Source: Okibacterium sp. HSC-33S16 (GTDB taxonomy: Bacteria; Actinomycetota; Actinomycetes; Actinomycetales; Microbacteriaceae). From it: 64,000 nt of DNA. The translations under genes and the position numbers were made by a program. The stretch covers positions 124,001 to 188,000 of the forward strand of contig NZ_JALJZZ010000003.1 of the NCBI RefSeq assembly GCF_024171565.1, read 5' to 3'. How positions within the stretch are numbered: position 1 is the stretch's first letter; every line of letters begins with the position of its first letter. Shown here piece by piece: positions 8,734 to 18,258 of this stretch. The notes below the pieces were generated by a model. It was not told where the DNA came from and made no database searches. It was given only the letters and a program-made list of their open reading frames with translations.

Positions 8734-9420
8734 ATGAACGCACGGATCCTGGTGGTCGACGACGACACAGCACTGGCCGAAATGATCGGCATCGTGTTGC
8801 GAACCGAAGGCTTCGAGCCGCACTTCTGCGCCGACGGGTCCGGGGCCGTCGACGCGTTCCACGAGGTCAAACCCGACCTCGTCCTGCTTGACCTCATGCT
8901 TCCCGGTATCGACGGCATCGAGGTGTGCACCCGCATTCGCTCAGAGTCGGGCGTTCCTATCATCATGCTGACCGCGAAGACCGACACCGCCGACGTTGTC
9001 AAGGGTCTCGAGTCCGGCGCCGACGACTACATGGTCAAGCCGTTCAACCCCAAGGAACTCGTCGCACGGATCCGCACCCGGCTGCGACCGGCGCCGCAGC
9101 AGGCCCAGGACGTCCTGCAGATCGGTGACCTCGTTCTCGATGTCGCCGGCCACGAGGTGCGGCGTGGCGACACTCCGATCAACCTCACGCCGCTTGAGTT
9201 TGACCTTCTGCTCACCCTGGCCTCGAAGCCGGCCCAGGTGTTCACCCGCGAAATGCTGCTTGAGCAGGTGTGGGGTTATCACTACAAGGCAGACACCCGC
9301 CTCGTGAACGTGCACGTCCAGCGGCTCCGTGCCAAGGTTGAGTTCGATCCAGACAACCCGCGCATTGTCATGACGGTTCGCGGTGTCGGCTATCGCGCCG
9401 GCACCGGCGTCGCCGCCTAG
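8734..9420 (+). CDS. mtrA: Response regulator MtrA
   Basis: 228 residues, OmpR/PhoB type. The receiver domain has the acidic pair VVDDD at residues 7-11, the phospho-acceptor Asp53 in LLDLMLPG and the conserved Lys in MVKPF. The C-terminal winged helix ends with RGVGYRAG. MtrA is an essential actinobacterial regulator of cell-wall hydrolases, division and osmotic response. It is followed 9 bp later by mtrB and then lpqB, the canonical order. Confidence 0.95.
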   Translation: MNARILVVDDDTALAEMIGIVLRTEGFEPHFCADGSGAVDAFHEVKPDLVLLDLMLPGIDGIEVCTRIRSESGVPIIMLTAKTDTADVVKGLESGADDYMVKPFNPKELVARIRTRLRPAPQQAQDVLQIGDLVLDVAGHEVRRGDTPINLTPLEFDLLLTLASKPAQVFTREMLLEQVWGYHYKADTRLVNVHVQRLRAKVEFDPDNPRIVMTVRGVGYRAGTGVAA

Positions 9421-9429
9421 AAGTACGTC

Positions 9430-11130
9430 ATGGTGTTCAGCCGGGAGTCGAACGCGTCGAGCCCGAGCGGCTCCGGCGCCAGCGCGGGAATCTCCGGTGC
9501 CCGTCTCGCCAACTGGCGGACCTGGCCGGCCCGCGCTGCACGGTCCTGGCGGAGGTCGCTCCAGTTCCGTACGGTCACCGTGACGCTCGGGTTGTCGCTC
9601 GCCGCCGTGTTGATTTCGAGCGTATACATGGCGCTCTCGATCGGTAACGACCTCTTCACGTCCCGTGTGGAACAGGTGCAGCAGGACTCGTTCCGCGCCA
9701 CCTCGTCAGCGCAGAACATCCTCGACTCGTCGAGCGACCAGGACCGCGCCGGTATCCAGGAACTGATGAGCGCCGCGCGTACCGAGATCGCCCGCGCCTC
9801 CAGCTCCACGCTCATCGCCGGCTACCGGTCGCCCGGTCAGCAGCCCAGCGCCGTTGCTCCCCAGGACTTTGAGAGCCCGCTGCTCAACGGGGTCATCAGT
9901 GATGGTCTGCGCGCCAGTGTGCAGAAGAACCCCGACGAGCAGTGGTGGCAGTCTGTTGCGCTGCCCGCATCCAACGGCGGAACGAACCCCGGCATCATCG
10001 TCGGCACGGAGATCACCCTGCCGGAAGGCAGTCGCTACGAAATTTACATCGGCTACAACCTGAGCGACACCGAAGAAACGCTGCTCTTCGTTCAGCGCAC
10101 GCTCGTAATTGGCGGATTGACGCTGCTGATTTTGCTGGCGAGTGTCGCGTGGGTGGTTGTGCGACTCGTCGCCAACCCGATTCGCGTGGCCGCTGAAACC
10201 AGCCAGCGGCTGGCATCCGGCGACCTTGAAGTTCGAATTCCTGAAAAAGGAGAAGACGAACTGGCCACGCTCGCGCAATCGTTCAACGGTATGGCCGACA
10301 GCATGCAGAAGCAGATCAAGGAACTGGCCGACCTGTCGCAGGTGCAGCAGCGCTTTGTGTCTGACGTCTCGCACGAGCTGCGCACCCCGCTGACCACGAT
10401 CCGGCTGGCCGGCGACGTGCTCTATGACCAGCGCGACAGCTACCCACCGGCCATGGCGCGCACCACCGAGCTGCTGCACACGCAGACCCAGCGGTTCGAA
10501 ATACTGCTCGCCGACCTGCTCGAAATCTCGCGTTACGACGCGGGGTCGGTGCAGCTCGAGATCGAACCGACGAGCCTGGTGCACCTGGCCGAAGACTCGA
10601 TCGAGGGGGTAGCGGCGCTCGCCGAGCAGAAGGGCTCCGAAATTCGGCTGGTCGCCCCTGGCGGATACTCGCCGGTCGAGGTCGACCCCCGACGGATTCG
10701 ACGGGTGGTGCGCAACCTTCTCGGGAACGCCATCGAGCACGGCGAGGGTCGGCCCATTGTCGTCACTGTCGACAGCAACGAGCGCGCCGTCGCCCTGACC
10801 GTTCGCGACTACGGGCTCGGCATGACCGAGGCTGACTCCGAGCGGGTGTTCGACAGGTTCTGGCGCGCAGACCCGTCGCGCAAGCGCACGATCGGCGGCA
10901 CCGGGCTCGGGCTTGCCATTGCCCTCGAAGACGCGCAGCTGCACGGAGGAACGCTCGACCTGTGGACCCGCGTCGGCGGCGGCACCTGCTTCCGGCTGAC
11001 CCTGCCCCGCACGCTGGGCGGAGAATTCTCGGTGTCGCCGATTGACCTGCCGCCCGCAGACGCCGATGGCGCGCATCCGGCGATTGAGCGAACGGATGCC
11101 GTCCCGCCAGTGAGGAAGGAACACTCATGA
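9430..11130 (+). CDS. mtrB: Sensor histidine kinase MtrB
   Basis: 566 residues. Transmembrane helix near residues 45-65, an extracytoplasmic sensor of ~150 residues, a second helix near 220-240, HAMP domain, then the HisKA box SDVSHELRTPLTT with the phospho-acceptor His near residue 315, and an HATPase domain with N-box NLLGNAIEHG, G1 DYGLGM and G2 GGTGLGLAIA. It phosphorylates MtrA encoded just upstream. Its stop overlaps the lpqB start (ATGA). Confidence 0.95.
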   Translation: MVFSRESNASSPSGSGASAGISGARLANWRTWPARAARSWRRSLQFRTVTVTLGLSLAAVLISSVYMALSIGNDLFTSRVEQVQQDSFRATSSAQNILDSSSDQDRAGIQELMSAARTEIARASSSTLIAGYRSPGQQPSAVAPQDFESPLLNGVISDGLRASVQKNPDEQWWQSVALPASNGGTNPGIIVGTEITLPEGSRYEIYIGYNLSDTEETLLFVQRTLVIGGLTLLILLASVAWVVVRLVANPIRVAAETSQRLASGDLEVRIPEKGEDELATLAQSFNGMADSMQKQIKELADLSQVQQRFVSDVSHELRTPLTTIRLAGDVLYDQRDSYPPAMARTTELLHTQTQRFEILLADLLEISRYDAGSVQLEIEPTSLVHLAEDSIEGVAALAEQKGSEIRLVAPGGYSPVEVDPRRIRRVVRNLLGNAIEHGEGRPIVVTVDSNERAVALTVRDYGLGMTEADSERVFDRFWRADPSRKRTIGGTGLGLAIALEDAQLHGGTLDLWTRVGGGTCFRLTLPRTLGGEFSVSPIDLPPADADGAHPAIERTDAVPPVRKEHS

Positions 11131-12821
11131 CCCGTAGGCGGTATCGTCGCGCTCTCGGCGCTGGCCTCGCTCTCGCCGTTGCTGCCCTGGTCACCGGGTG
11201 CGCGGGGATCCCGCAATCGGGTGCCCCGCAGATCGGGCAGGTCGTTCCGGCTGACGAGGATCCTGAAATCGAGTTCCTGGCCCAGGGGCCCGAGAAGGAC
11301 GCCACCCAGGAGCAGATTCTCCGCGGGTTCATCGATGCAGCGTCCAGCCCGCGGGACGACTACGCGACGGCGCGGGAGTACCTCTCACCGGCGATCCGGT
11401 CGAGCTGGGAACCCGACGCGAGCGCACTCATCGACCAGGCCAACCAGCGCACGGTCACGGCCGTCGACGCCCTGACCATGCAGGTCAGCCTGGTGCCGGT
11501 GGCGTCGGTCGACGGGTCGGGGGAGTACTCCGAGTTCACCGACCTGCAAGCGACCACCCGCGGGTTTTCGCTCGTGCAGGTCGATGGGCAGTGGCGCATC
11601 AGCGCGGCCCCCGACGGCGTTGTGCTCGACGAGCAGAAGTTCAGTGAGGTCTTCAACCCGTACGCGTTGACGTTTTTCGACCCGTCGTGGACCCACCTGG
11701 TTCCTGATCTGCGCTGGTTCCCGTCGCGCGCGTCGACCGGCACCCAGATTGTCACCGCGCTGCTCAATGGGCCCAGCGAGTGGCTCGTCGGCGCCGTCAC
11801 GTCCGCATTCCCCGAGGGGACCCAGCTCAGCCGCAATGCGGTGCCCGTTGTCAGCGACGTCGCGCAGGTCGACCTCAACAGTGAGGCGTTCGAAGCAGAC
11901 GATGTCACCCTGCAACGGATGCAGGCCCAACTGTCGGCGAGCCTCACCGGGGTCTCGACGATCAACTCGGTGAGCATCGCTGTGAGCGGCAACGTGCAGG
12001 ACATCCCGGCGCTATCGGTGCCGGGGACCCGGGTCGACCCGCGCCCGCTTGCGCTCACCGACGACGGGTTCGGATTCCTCAGTGGCGGCTCGGTCGAGAA
12101 GCTGCCTGGGCTGAGCCCGCAGATTGAGGCGCTGGCGGCTTCCTCGGCCGTCGTCAACTCGAGCCACTCGCTGGCAGCTGTGCTCACGGCAGACGGGGTG
12201 TATGCCGTGCGCCAGTCGCAGACCTCCGGGCTACGGGTCGACGCGCGCGTGGGGCTCATCGCTCCGTCGCTCGACCGGTTCGGTTTCATCTGGAGCGTTC
12301 CCGAGAACGAACCCGGCTCCCTCCTGGCGCTGCGCGCCGACGGTTCCCAGTCCCCGATCACGTCGAGCTGGCCCGACGCGTCGAGCATCCAGTCCATTCA
12401 GGTCTCCCGGGACGGCACCCGGCTGCTGGCCCTCGTCCGCACGGCCGGCGAGCCTCGGCTCCTCGTCGCCGGCATCACGCGCAGCGGCGACAACAACGCC
12501 CCGGTGAGCCTCGGCGACCCGCTCGTGCTCGCGGTCGGTGACGGCGCCGGACTCTCCGCCACCTGGATTGACGAGATCACCGTCGCTTCGCTGACCGGAG
12601 CCTCGGACGGCAGGGGCGAGGTCGTCACCCAGGTGATCGGTGGCGAGTCCGACCGGCTGGCCACCCTCGACGACGCGGTGCAGATCGTGGGCGGCAACAC
12701 CGTCAAGCAACTGCGCGCCCTGGCCTCCGACGGCAGCGTCCGCGTCCTGCGCACCTCGGTCTGGCAGACCACAGCCACGAACGTGTCCTTCCTGGCCACC
12801 CAACTCGGCAGCCCGGGATAA
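11127..12821 (+). CDS. lpqB: Lipoprotein LpqB
   Basis: 564 residues. Arg-rich N terminus, hydrophobic signal segment and lipobox LVTGC with the lipidated Cys25, so it is anchored on the outer face of the membrane. A GerMN-like domain (residues ~200-310) is followed by a beta-propeller-like C-terminal region. LpqB binds the MtrB sensor domain and modulates MtrAB signalling. The 4-bp overlap with mtrB implies translational coupling. Confidence 0.93.
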   Translation: MTRRRYRRALGAGLALAVAALVTGCAGIPQSGAPQIGQVVPADEDPEIEFLAQGPEKDATQEQILRGFIDAASSPRDDYATAREYLSPAIRSSWEPDASALIDQANQRTVTAVDALTMQVSLVPVASVDGSGEYSEFTDLQATTRGFSLVQVDGQWRISAAPDGVVLDEQKFSEVFNPYALTFFDPSWTHLVPDLRWFPSRASTGTQIVTALLNGPSEWLVGAVTSAFPEGTQLSRNAVPVVSDVAQVDLNSEAFEADDVTLQRMQAQLSASLTGVSTINSVSIAVSGNVQDIPALSVPGTRVDPRPLALTDDGFGFLSGGSVEKLPGLSPQIEALAASSAVVNSSHSLAAVLTADGVYAVRQSQTSGLRVDARVGLIAPSLDRFGFIWSVPENEPGSLLALRADGSQSPITSSWPDASSIQSIQVSRDGTRLLALVRTAGEPRLLVAGITRSGDNNAPVSLGDPLVLAVGDGAGLSATWIDEITVASLTGASDGRGEVVTQVIGGESDRLATLDDAVQIVGGNTVKQLRALASDGSVRVLRTSVWQTTATNVSFLATQLGSPG

Positions 12822-12907
12822 TCCTCCACAGCAAGGCCTGACCGACCGACCTTCCCTGGTTCCGACTCAGGGACGCGCTGGCAGGCCGGTTCGGGCACGC
12901 TCGCCTC

Positions 12908-13606
12908 ATGGCGCTTTCCGACAGCAGATCGACCTTTCCGCAGGCCGTCAGCCGTGCCATCCGTGAGGCGATCGGCGTGCTGCTTCCGGTGGACTGCGTG
13001 GGGTGCGGAGAAACGGATGCTTCGCTCTGTGAGGACTGCAGCGCGAGCGTTCCTGACGCTCCCGCTGTTCGTACCCTCGGCAATGGGTTCCCGGTCTGGG
13101 CCGGCTCGAGCTACGACGGGGTCGTTCGCCGTGCTCTGCTGGCGCTGAAGAACGAGCAGCGGACCGATGTGGCTCCGGCGCTCGCACCGCTACTCCACGC
13201 GGCGTTCGAGCGGGCGCTCGCCGACCTGCCGATGCGAAGCGGAACGATCGCCGATTTGCAGCTTGCCACCATCCCGTCGAGCCGATCGGCGTACCGACGG
13301 CGCGGATACCGCCCCGTCGATCGAGTGGTGGTGAAAGCGGGGCTGAAAGCGCAGCATCCGCTCGCCTTAATTCGACAACCTGATGACCAGATCGGGTTGG
13401 GACTCACCGCTCGGCAGGGCAATCTCGTCGGCTCACTTCGCGCGCGGAACTGGGCCAGAGGCCGTACATTCCTCCTGGTTGACGATGTTGTGACCACCGG
13501 CGCGACCCTGCTCGAAGCCCGACGCGCACTCGCGGAAGGAGGGGCCGAGGTGGTCGGAGCGGTTGTGATAGCCGCCACGCCACGGCGCATCATAGCGAGC
13601 ACGTAA
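12908..13606 (+). CDS. comF: ComF-family phosphoribosyltransferase-like protein
   Basis: 232 residues. An N-terminal four-cysteine zinc ribbon (VDCVGCGETDASLCEDC) precedes a type I phosphoribosyltransferase fold with PRPP loop FLLVDDVVTTGATL. ComF proteins act in DNA uptake in competent bacteria, but in actinobacteria the conserved lpqB-comF-hpf-secA linkage is kept without competence genes, so the role here is open. No -10 or strong ribosome binding site stands right before the ATG. Confidence 0.85.
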   Translation: MALSDSRSTFPQAVSRAIREAIGVLLPVDCVGCGETDASLCEDCSASVPDAPAVRTLGNGFPVWAGSSYDGVVRRALLALKNEQRTDVAPALAPLLHAAFERALADLPMRSGTIADLQLATIPSSRSAYRRRGYRPVDRVVVKAGLKAQHPLALIRQPDDQIGLGLTARQGNLVGSLRARNWARGRTFLLVDDVVTTGATLLEARRALAEGGAEVVGAVVIAATPRRIIAST

Positions 13607-13645
13607 CCACAGAGTTTGCTGAGTGACTTATCTTCCGGGGCGGAC

Positions 13646-13651
13646 TAGCGT
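13646..13651 (+). promoter_or_regulatory. Candidate -10 TAGCGT upstream of hpf
   Basis: It would give a transcript starting near 13658 with about 60 nt of 5' leader that holds the short ORF at 13680-13703. Confidence 0.35.
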
Positions 13652-13679
13652 TGGGGCTAAAGGCGCGAAAGGACCGCCC

Positions 13680-13703
13680 ATGATCATGAGGCGGCCCGCC
13701 TGA
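13680..13703 (+). CDS. Possible 7-residue leader peptide (MIMRRPA) before hpf
   Basis: ATG at 13680 has a well-placed AAAGGA (13668-13673, 6-nt spacer). The ORF reads Met-Ile-Met-Arg-Arg-Pro-Ala, uses the rare Arg codon AGG, and stops 14 nt before the hpf GTG. Its codons lie within a GATCA/TGATC, AGGC/GCCT imperfect hairpin. It could be a translational attenuator; equally it may be chance. Confidence 0.3.
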   Translation: MIMRRPA

Positions 13704-13717
13704 TCTGGGAGGTTGAC

Positions 13718-14383
13718 GTGGAAATTAACATTGTCGGACAAGGCCTGGGACTCACCGATCGCTTTCGCGATTACGTCGAGGAAAAATCAGAAAAAGTAGC
13801 CCACCTATCGGATCGTGCCCTCGCATTTGAGGTCAAGGTCAGCCGCCACCATGACAAGAGCGGTCGAGCGGGAGACGACCGGGTCGAGCTGATGCTCGTC
13901 GGTCCCGGCCCGCTGGTTCGAGCGGAAGCGGCAGGGTCAGACAAGTACGTTGCCTTTGATTCGGCAATTGGAAAGCTGCTCGAGCAGGTGCGTCGAGCGA
14001 AGGATCGCAGAAAGGTCCTGAGGGGTAAGCGTCGAACGTCGTTGTCGACGGCCTCCGCTGATGGTTTCAGCGGCATTGATGTGCAGCCGGCCGACCGTGA
14101 AACCATTGAGCGCGTGGCGACCGGTGCCCTGGCAACGATTGACGAGAACGACGAGGAGAAGGAAGACGAGTACTCTCCCGTCGTTATCCGAGAGAAGGTA
14201 TTCCCGGCCGAATTCATGACGGTCGATGAAGCGGTCGACCGGATGGAACTCGTCGGGCACCCGTTCTTCCTGTTCGTGGATGCCAAGAACGATCGTCCCA
14301 GCGTGGTGTACCGCCGGAAGGGTTGGGACTACGGAGTCATCGGCCTTGACGAAGACGCGGCGGAGTCGAAGAAGCGGGCATAG
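13718..14383 (+). CDS. hpf: Ribosome hibernation promoting factor, long form
   Basis: 221 residues from GTG with GGGAGG 6 nt upstream. The N-terminal domain (residues 1-100) is the YfiA/HPF ribosome-binding fold; the C-terminal domain (about 160-215; FMTVDEAVDRMELVGHPFFLFVDA) is the dimerisation module that joins 70S ribosomes into 100S dimers in long HPFs. It protects idle ribosomes in stationary phase. A large perfect palindrome follows before secA. Confidence 0.93.
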   Translation: MEINIVGQGLGLTDRFRDYVEEKSEKVAHLSDRALAFEVKVSRHHDKSGRAGDDRVELMLVGPGPLVRAEAAGSDKYVAFDSAIGKLLEQVRRAKDRRKVLRGKRRTSLSTASADGFSGIDVQPADRETIERVATGALATIDENDEEKEDEYSPVVIREKVFPAEFMTVDEAVDRMELVGHPFFLFVDAKNDRPSVVYRRKGWDYGVIGLDEDAAESKKRA

Positions 14384-14411
14384 CACCCGCGCCACACGTC
14401 CGTTCGTAAAG

Positions 14412-14449
14412 TTCACGCGGGTGCCGGAAATTTCCGGCACCCGCGTGAA
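14412..14449. terminator. 38-bp perfect palindromic terminator between hpf and secA
   Basis: TTCACGCGGGTGCCGGAAA is followed immediately by its exact reverse complement, centred on AAATTT, then TCGTTTTGG. In RNA it forms a stem of about 17 bp with a 4-nt loop. Confidence 0.85.
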
Positions 14450-14607
14450 TCGTTTTGGGGGTCTTTGTGGTGGGCTATCAGGGCGCTCTCACCGGACTGG
14501 ACGCTAACATGGATAGCGTTATCGACTGATCGAAAGATCATCACCCGCGCACACGGCGCGGCGGCGCGAAACTCGCGTGCCCTAGAGACAAAAGTGGAGT
14601 GCAATTC

Positions 14608-17415
14608 GTGGCCTCAGTACTAGAGAGGGTTCTTCGCGTTGGCGAGGGCCGGATCCTCAAGAAGCTCGAGAACCTGACAAAAGCCGTCAACTCGCTCGAG
14701 CCGAACTTCGCAGAACTCACCGACGAGGAATTGCGCGACGAGACGGCGGAACTCCGGGCTCGATTCGAGAAGGGCGAAACCCTCGACGAACTGCTTCCCG
14801 AAGCTTTTGCTGCCGTTCGTGAAGCCTCCAAGCGCACCATCGGTTTGCGTCACTTCGACGTACAGATCATGGGCGGCGCGGCCCTGCACCTCGGGAACAT
14901 TGCCGAGATGAAGACCGGTGAGGGTAAGACCCTTGTCGCCACGCTTCCCGCATACCTCAATGCCATCGCCGGCAAGGGTGTGCACATTGTCACGGTTAAC
15001 GACTACCTGGCGAGCTACCAGTCCGAGCTCATGGGTCGCGTTTTCCGTGCGCTCGGCATGACCACCGGGGTGATCATTGCGGGACAGACTCCCGAGCAGC
15101 GACGCGAGCAGTACAACTGCGATATCACCTACGGCACGAACAACGAGTTCGGATTCGACTACCTGCGCGACAACATGGCCTGGCAGTCGAAGGACCTCGT
15201 GCAGCGCGGACACTTCTTCGCGATCGTTGACGAGGTCGACTCCATCCTCATCGACGAAGCGCGGACCCCGCTCATCATTTCCGGTCCGTCGTCAGGAGAA
15301 GCGAACCGCTGGTTCAACGAATTTGCGCGACTGGCCAAGATCCTCGTCGAAGGTGAGGACTACGAGGTTGACGAGAAGAAGCGCACCGTCGGTGTGCTCG
15401 AACCAGGTATCGAAAAGGTCGAGGACTACCTCGGTATCGACAACCTGTACGAATCAGCCAACACGCCGCTGATCTCGTTTTTGAACAACTCGCTCAAGGC
15501 GAACGCTCTGTTCAAGAAGGACAAGGACTACGTCGTCATGAACGGTGAGGTCATGATCGTCGACGAGCACACCGGTCGTATCCTCATGGGCCGCCGCTAC
15601 AACGAGGGCATTCACCAGGCGATCGAAGCGAAGGAAGGCGTTCAGGTCAAGGCCGAGAACCAGACCCTCGCCACGGTGACCCTGCAGAACTACTTCCGCC
15701 TGTACTCGAAGCTGTCCGGCATGACCGGTACGGCCGAAACCGAGGCCGCTGAGTTCGTGTCGACCTACAAGCTGGGTGTTGTGCCGATCCCACCGAACAA
15801 GCCAATGCGCCGCATCGACCAGTCCGACCTCGTGTACAAGAACGAGGAGACGAAATTCGCGCAGGTCGTGGAGGACATCGCTGAGCGTCACGAGAAGGGC
15901 CAGCCGGTCCTCGTCGGAACGACGAGCGTCGAGAAGAGCGAATACCTCTCACGCCTCCTGGCGAAGAAGGGCGTTCGGCACGAAGTCCTGAACGCGAAGA
16001 ACCACGCTCGCGAAGCTGCGATTGTTGCGCAGGCCGGTCGCTTGGGCTCCGTCACCGTTGCCACAAACATGGCCGGCCGTGGAACGGACATCATGCTCGG
16101 CGGGAACGCCGAGTTCCTCGCCGTGCAGGAGATGAGCGCCAAGGGTCTGAACCCCAGTGAGACGCCCGAGGAATACGAGACCGCGTGGGACGACGTCTTC
16201 GCTGCCGTGAAGGAAAAGGTCCAGGAGGAAGCCGACAAGGTTATCGACGCGGGCGGGCTCTACGTCCTTGGCACCGAACGCCACGAATCCCGTCGCATCG
16301 ACAATCAGCTGCGTGGACGCTCCGGACGCCAGGGCGACCCGGGCGAGAGCCGCTTCTACTTGTCGCTGACGGACGACCTCATGCGCCTCTTCAACTCCGG
16401 AGCCGCTGAAGCTTTGATGGGCCGCGGCGGAGTACCGGACGACATGGCTATCGAATCGAAGGTCGTCAGCCGTGCAATCCGCAGCGCTCAGTCGCAGGTA
16501 GAGTCGCGAAACGCGGAGATTCGCAAGAACGTGCTCAAGTATGACGACGTGCTCAACCGTCAGCGTGAGGCGATCTATGCCGACCGCCGCCACATTCTTG
16601 AGGGCGACGACTTGCACGAGCGTACGCAGAAATTCCTGGAAGACGTTATCGACGAGGTGCTCGACGTGCACGTCGGCGAAGGTAACGGTGACGACTGGGA
16701 CTTCGACGCGCTCTGGGTCGACCTGAAGACGCTCTACCCGATCAGCTTGACGATTGATGAGGTCGTTGCTGAAGCCGGTCAGAAGGGCAAAATAAACCGG
16801 GACTTTATGCGTCGCGAAATCCTCTCCGATGCCAAGCTCGCCTATGCGCGTCGTGAAGAGCAGCTCGGTTCACCTGCCATGCGTGAACTCGAACGCCGGG
16901 TTGTGCTGCAGGTTATCGACCGCCGCTGGCGTGACCACCTCTACGAGATGGACTACCTCAAGGACGGCATTGGTCTCCGCGCGATGGCGCAGCGTGACCC
17001 GCTCGTCGAGTACCAGCGCGAGGGCTACAGCATGTTCCAGCAGATGATGGGGCAGATCCGCGAGGAGTCCGTCGGCTACCTGTTCAACCTTGAGGTCGAG
17101 GTGAAGAAGGGCGCGAGCGAGGAAGTTACTTCCGTTGAAGCGAAGGGACTCACCCGGCCCGATGGCGAAGAGGAGAAGCTCAGCTACTCCGCAGCGACCG
17201 AATCTGGCGATGTCGAGGTTCGCAACCAAAAGGGGCAGATCGAGAAGGCCGCAACTGCCCGCGCCAAGCAGGCCTCAGCAGCTCGCAATGCTCCGTCCGC
17301 ACCCGAGGCTCCCGATGCTCCAGCCGAGCGTGGGGCATTCGGACAGAAGGGTGCAACGGTCCCGCCCGTCGGAGGCAACCGCGCCGACCGCCGTGCACAG
17401 ACCAAGAAGAAGTAG
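14608..17415 (+). CDS. secA: Preprotein translocase ATPase SecA
   Basis: About 935 residues. It powers post-translational export through SecYEG. Visible motifs: Walker [10 protein letters not shown] near residue 100, DEAD-type Walker [16 protein letters not shown] near 210, helicase motif [16 protein letters not shown] near 490, and the [11 protein letters not shown] arginine-finger region. The C terminus is Ala/Pro-rich and ends [12 protein letters not shown], lacking the SecB-binding zinc motif, as usual in actinobacterial SecA1. GTG at 14608 is preferred over GTG at 14599 because GGAG at 14596-14599 is 8 nt before it and the protein then starts [12 protein letters not shown] as in relatives. 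Confidence 0.97.
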   Translation: MASVLERVLRVGEGRILKKLENLTKAVNSLEPNFAELTDEELRDETAELRARFEKGETLDELLPEAFAAVREASKRTIGLRHFDVQIMGGAALHLGNIAEMKTGEGKTLVATLPAYLNAIAGKGVHIVTVNDYLASYQSELMGRVFRALGMTTGVIIAGQTPEQRREQYNCDITYGTNNEFGFDYLRDNMAWQSKDLVQRGHFFAIVDEVDSILIDEARTPLIISGPSSGEANRWFNEFARLAKILVEGEDYEVDEKKRTVGVLEPGIEKVEDYLGIDNLYESANTPLISFLNNSLKANALFKKDKDYVVMNGEVMIVDEHTGRILMGRRYNEGIHQAIEAKEGVQVKAENQTLATVTLQNYFRLYSKLSGMTGTAETEAAEFVSTYKLGVVPIPPNKPMRRIDQSDLVYKNEETKFAQVVEDIAERHEKGQPVLVGTTSVEKSEYLSRLLAKKGVRHEVLNAKNHAREAAIVAQAGRLGSVTVATNMAGRGTDIMLGGNAEFLAVQEMSAKGLNPSETPEEYETAWDDVFAAVKEKVQEEADKVIDAGGLYVLGTERHESRRIDNQLRGRSGRQGDPGESRFYLSLTDDLMRLFNSGAAEALMGRGGVPDDMAIESKVVSRAIRSAQSQVESRNAEIRKNVLKYDDVLNRQREAIYADRRHILEGDDLHERTQKFLEDVIDEVLDVHVGEGNGDDWDFDALWVDLKTLYPISLTIDEVVAEAGQKGKINRDFMRREILSDAKLAYARREEQLGSPAMRELERRVVLQVIDRRWRDHLYEMDYLKDGIGLRAMAQRDPLVEYQREGYSMFQQMMGQIREESVGYLFNLEVEVKKGASEEVTSVEAKGLTRPDGEEEKLSYSAATESGDVEVRNQKGQIEKAATARAKQASAARNAPSAPEAPDAPAERGAFGQKGATVPPVGGNRADRRAQTKKK

Positions 17416-17426
17416 AACCAGTTGAC

Positions 17427-17461
17427 GAACAGCCTCGGACCCCCTCGGTTCGGGGCTGTTC
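17427..17461. terminator. Terminator after secA
   Basis: GAACAGCC (17427-17434) pairs with GGCTGTTC (17454-17461), with an inner CCCC/GGGG possibility, followed by TCGTT. It lies 3 bp from the convergent gene's stop and may serve both. Confidence 0.75.
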
Positions 17462-17464
17462 TCG

Positions 17465-17977
17465 TTAGAGCACACCGATGGACGTGGCACGCCAGCGACG
17501 GTCGACTCCTTCCAGTCGGATGGCAACAGCACGGGCTCGCGGCTTCTCGTAGACCATCACGACAGCTTCGATCACGCCGTCCCTGGGTGAGCTCGTCGTG
17601 ATCCGGCCGATCACTAACACGGGACGGGTCGCAGGAATGCCCTTAATCTGTCGGGCCCTGGCGGAGATGAGCTGGCGTTTCAACAGGTGTTTGTAAACGT
17701 CCTCGCTGATCCATCGGCCCAGCTGGTCGATGTCCCGGGCTCCACGGAGCACCTCCATGACGCAGCGGGTCAAATTCTCCAACAACGGCTCCGGCGGCGG
17801 AAGCATTTCGGTTGGCGTCGATTGTCGACCGAAGAACCCGTCGGCATCGAAGGGTCCCTCGCCCGCCCGGTGTGGCTCTCCTGCCGCTGGCGCTGGGTGT
17901 TGCGCGGGATCGGGAGGACTGGGGACTGCTGGTTTCCGTGGCGTCGTAGCTGGCTCGCCCGAGAACGGAATACTCAT
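17465..17977 (-). CDS. Rv3235-family protein
   Basis: 170 residues from the ATG at 17977, which has GGAG 7 nt upstream; longer in-frame starts lack such a site. The N-terminal half is Pro-rich and probably disordered. The C-terminal ~95 residues (LENLTRCVMEVLRGARDIDQLGRW onward, ending WRATSIGVL) match the conserved domain named after M. tuberculosis Rv3235, found near secA in many actinobacteria. Function unknown; the fold suggests a small regulatory or binding domain. Confidence 0.72.
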   Translation of the reverse strand: MSIPFSGEPATTPRKPAVPSPPDPAQHPAPAAGEPHRAGEGPFDADGFFGRQSTPTEMLPPPEPLLENLTRCVMEVLRGARDIDQLGRWISEDVYKHLLKRQLISARARQIKGIPATRPVLVIGRITTSSPRDGVIEAVVMVYEKPRARAVAIRLEGVDRRWRATSIGVL

Positions 17978-18211
17978 GCGGTGGCTCCGTTGGATTGAAC
18001 TGTCTGTGCACTGTTGACCAGGCACGAATACCGGTGGTTGCCGGTGAGTGGCGCCCACGGGGCAAGAACGCCAGCGGTGACAGGACGTGTGTTTCGGGTT
18101 CACGCGAGATCTGTGTCAGCGGATTCCCGTCAGAGGGAATCGATAAAAATGAAGTTGTGAGTCGTTACTCTCGCAGTGGTCGAATGGGCTGTAAACCCTC
18201 GATTCGAAATC

Positions 18212-18220
18212 TGTGGATAA
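18212..18220 (-). promoter_or_regulatory. Perfect DnaA box TTATCCACA
   Basis: Reads TGTGGATAA on the plus strand, inside CTGTGGATAACT. It ends 26 bp before the -10 of the gene at 18259. The same 12-mer recurs at 19197-19208. Confidence 0.6.
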
Positions 18221-18246
18221 CTCATCTTTAGCTGTGTAGAACTGTG

Positions 18247-18252
18247 TACCAT
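18247..18252 (+). promoter_or_regulatory. -10 hexamer TACCAT for the gene at 18259
   Basis: It is 6 nt before the ATG, so the longer in-frame start at 18244 would lie upstream of the transcript. Confidence 0.55.
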
Positions 18253-18258
18253 TCGAGG

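Noticed and set aside
9706-11124. Minus-strand open frame opposite mtrB
   Set aside because: Shadow frame of a well-supported kinase gene.
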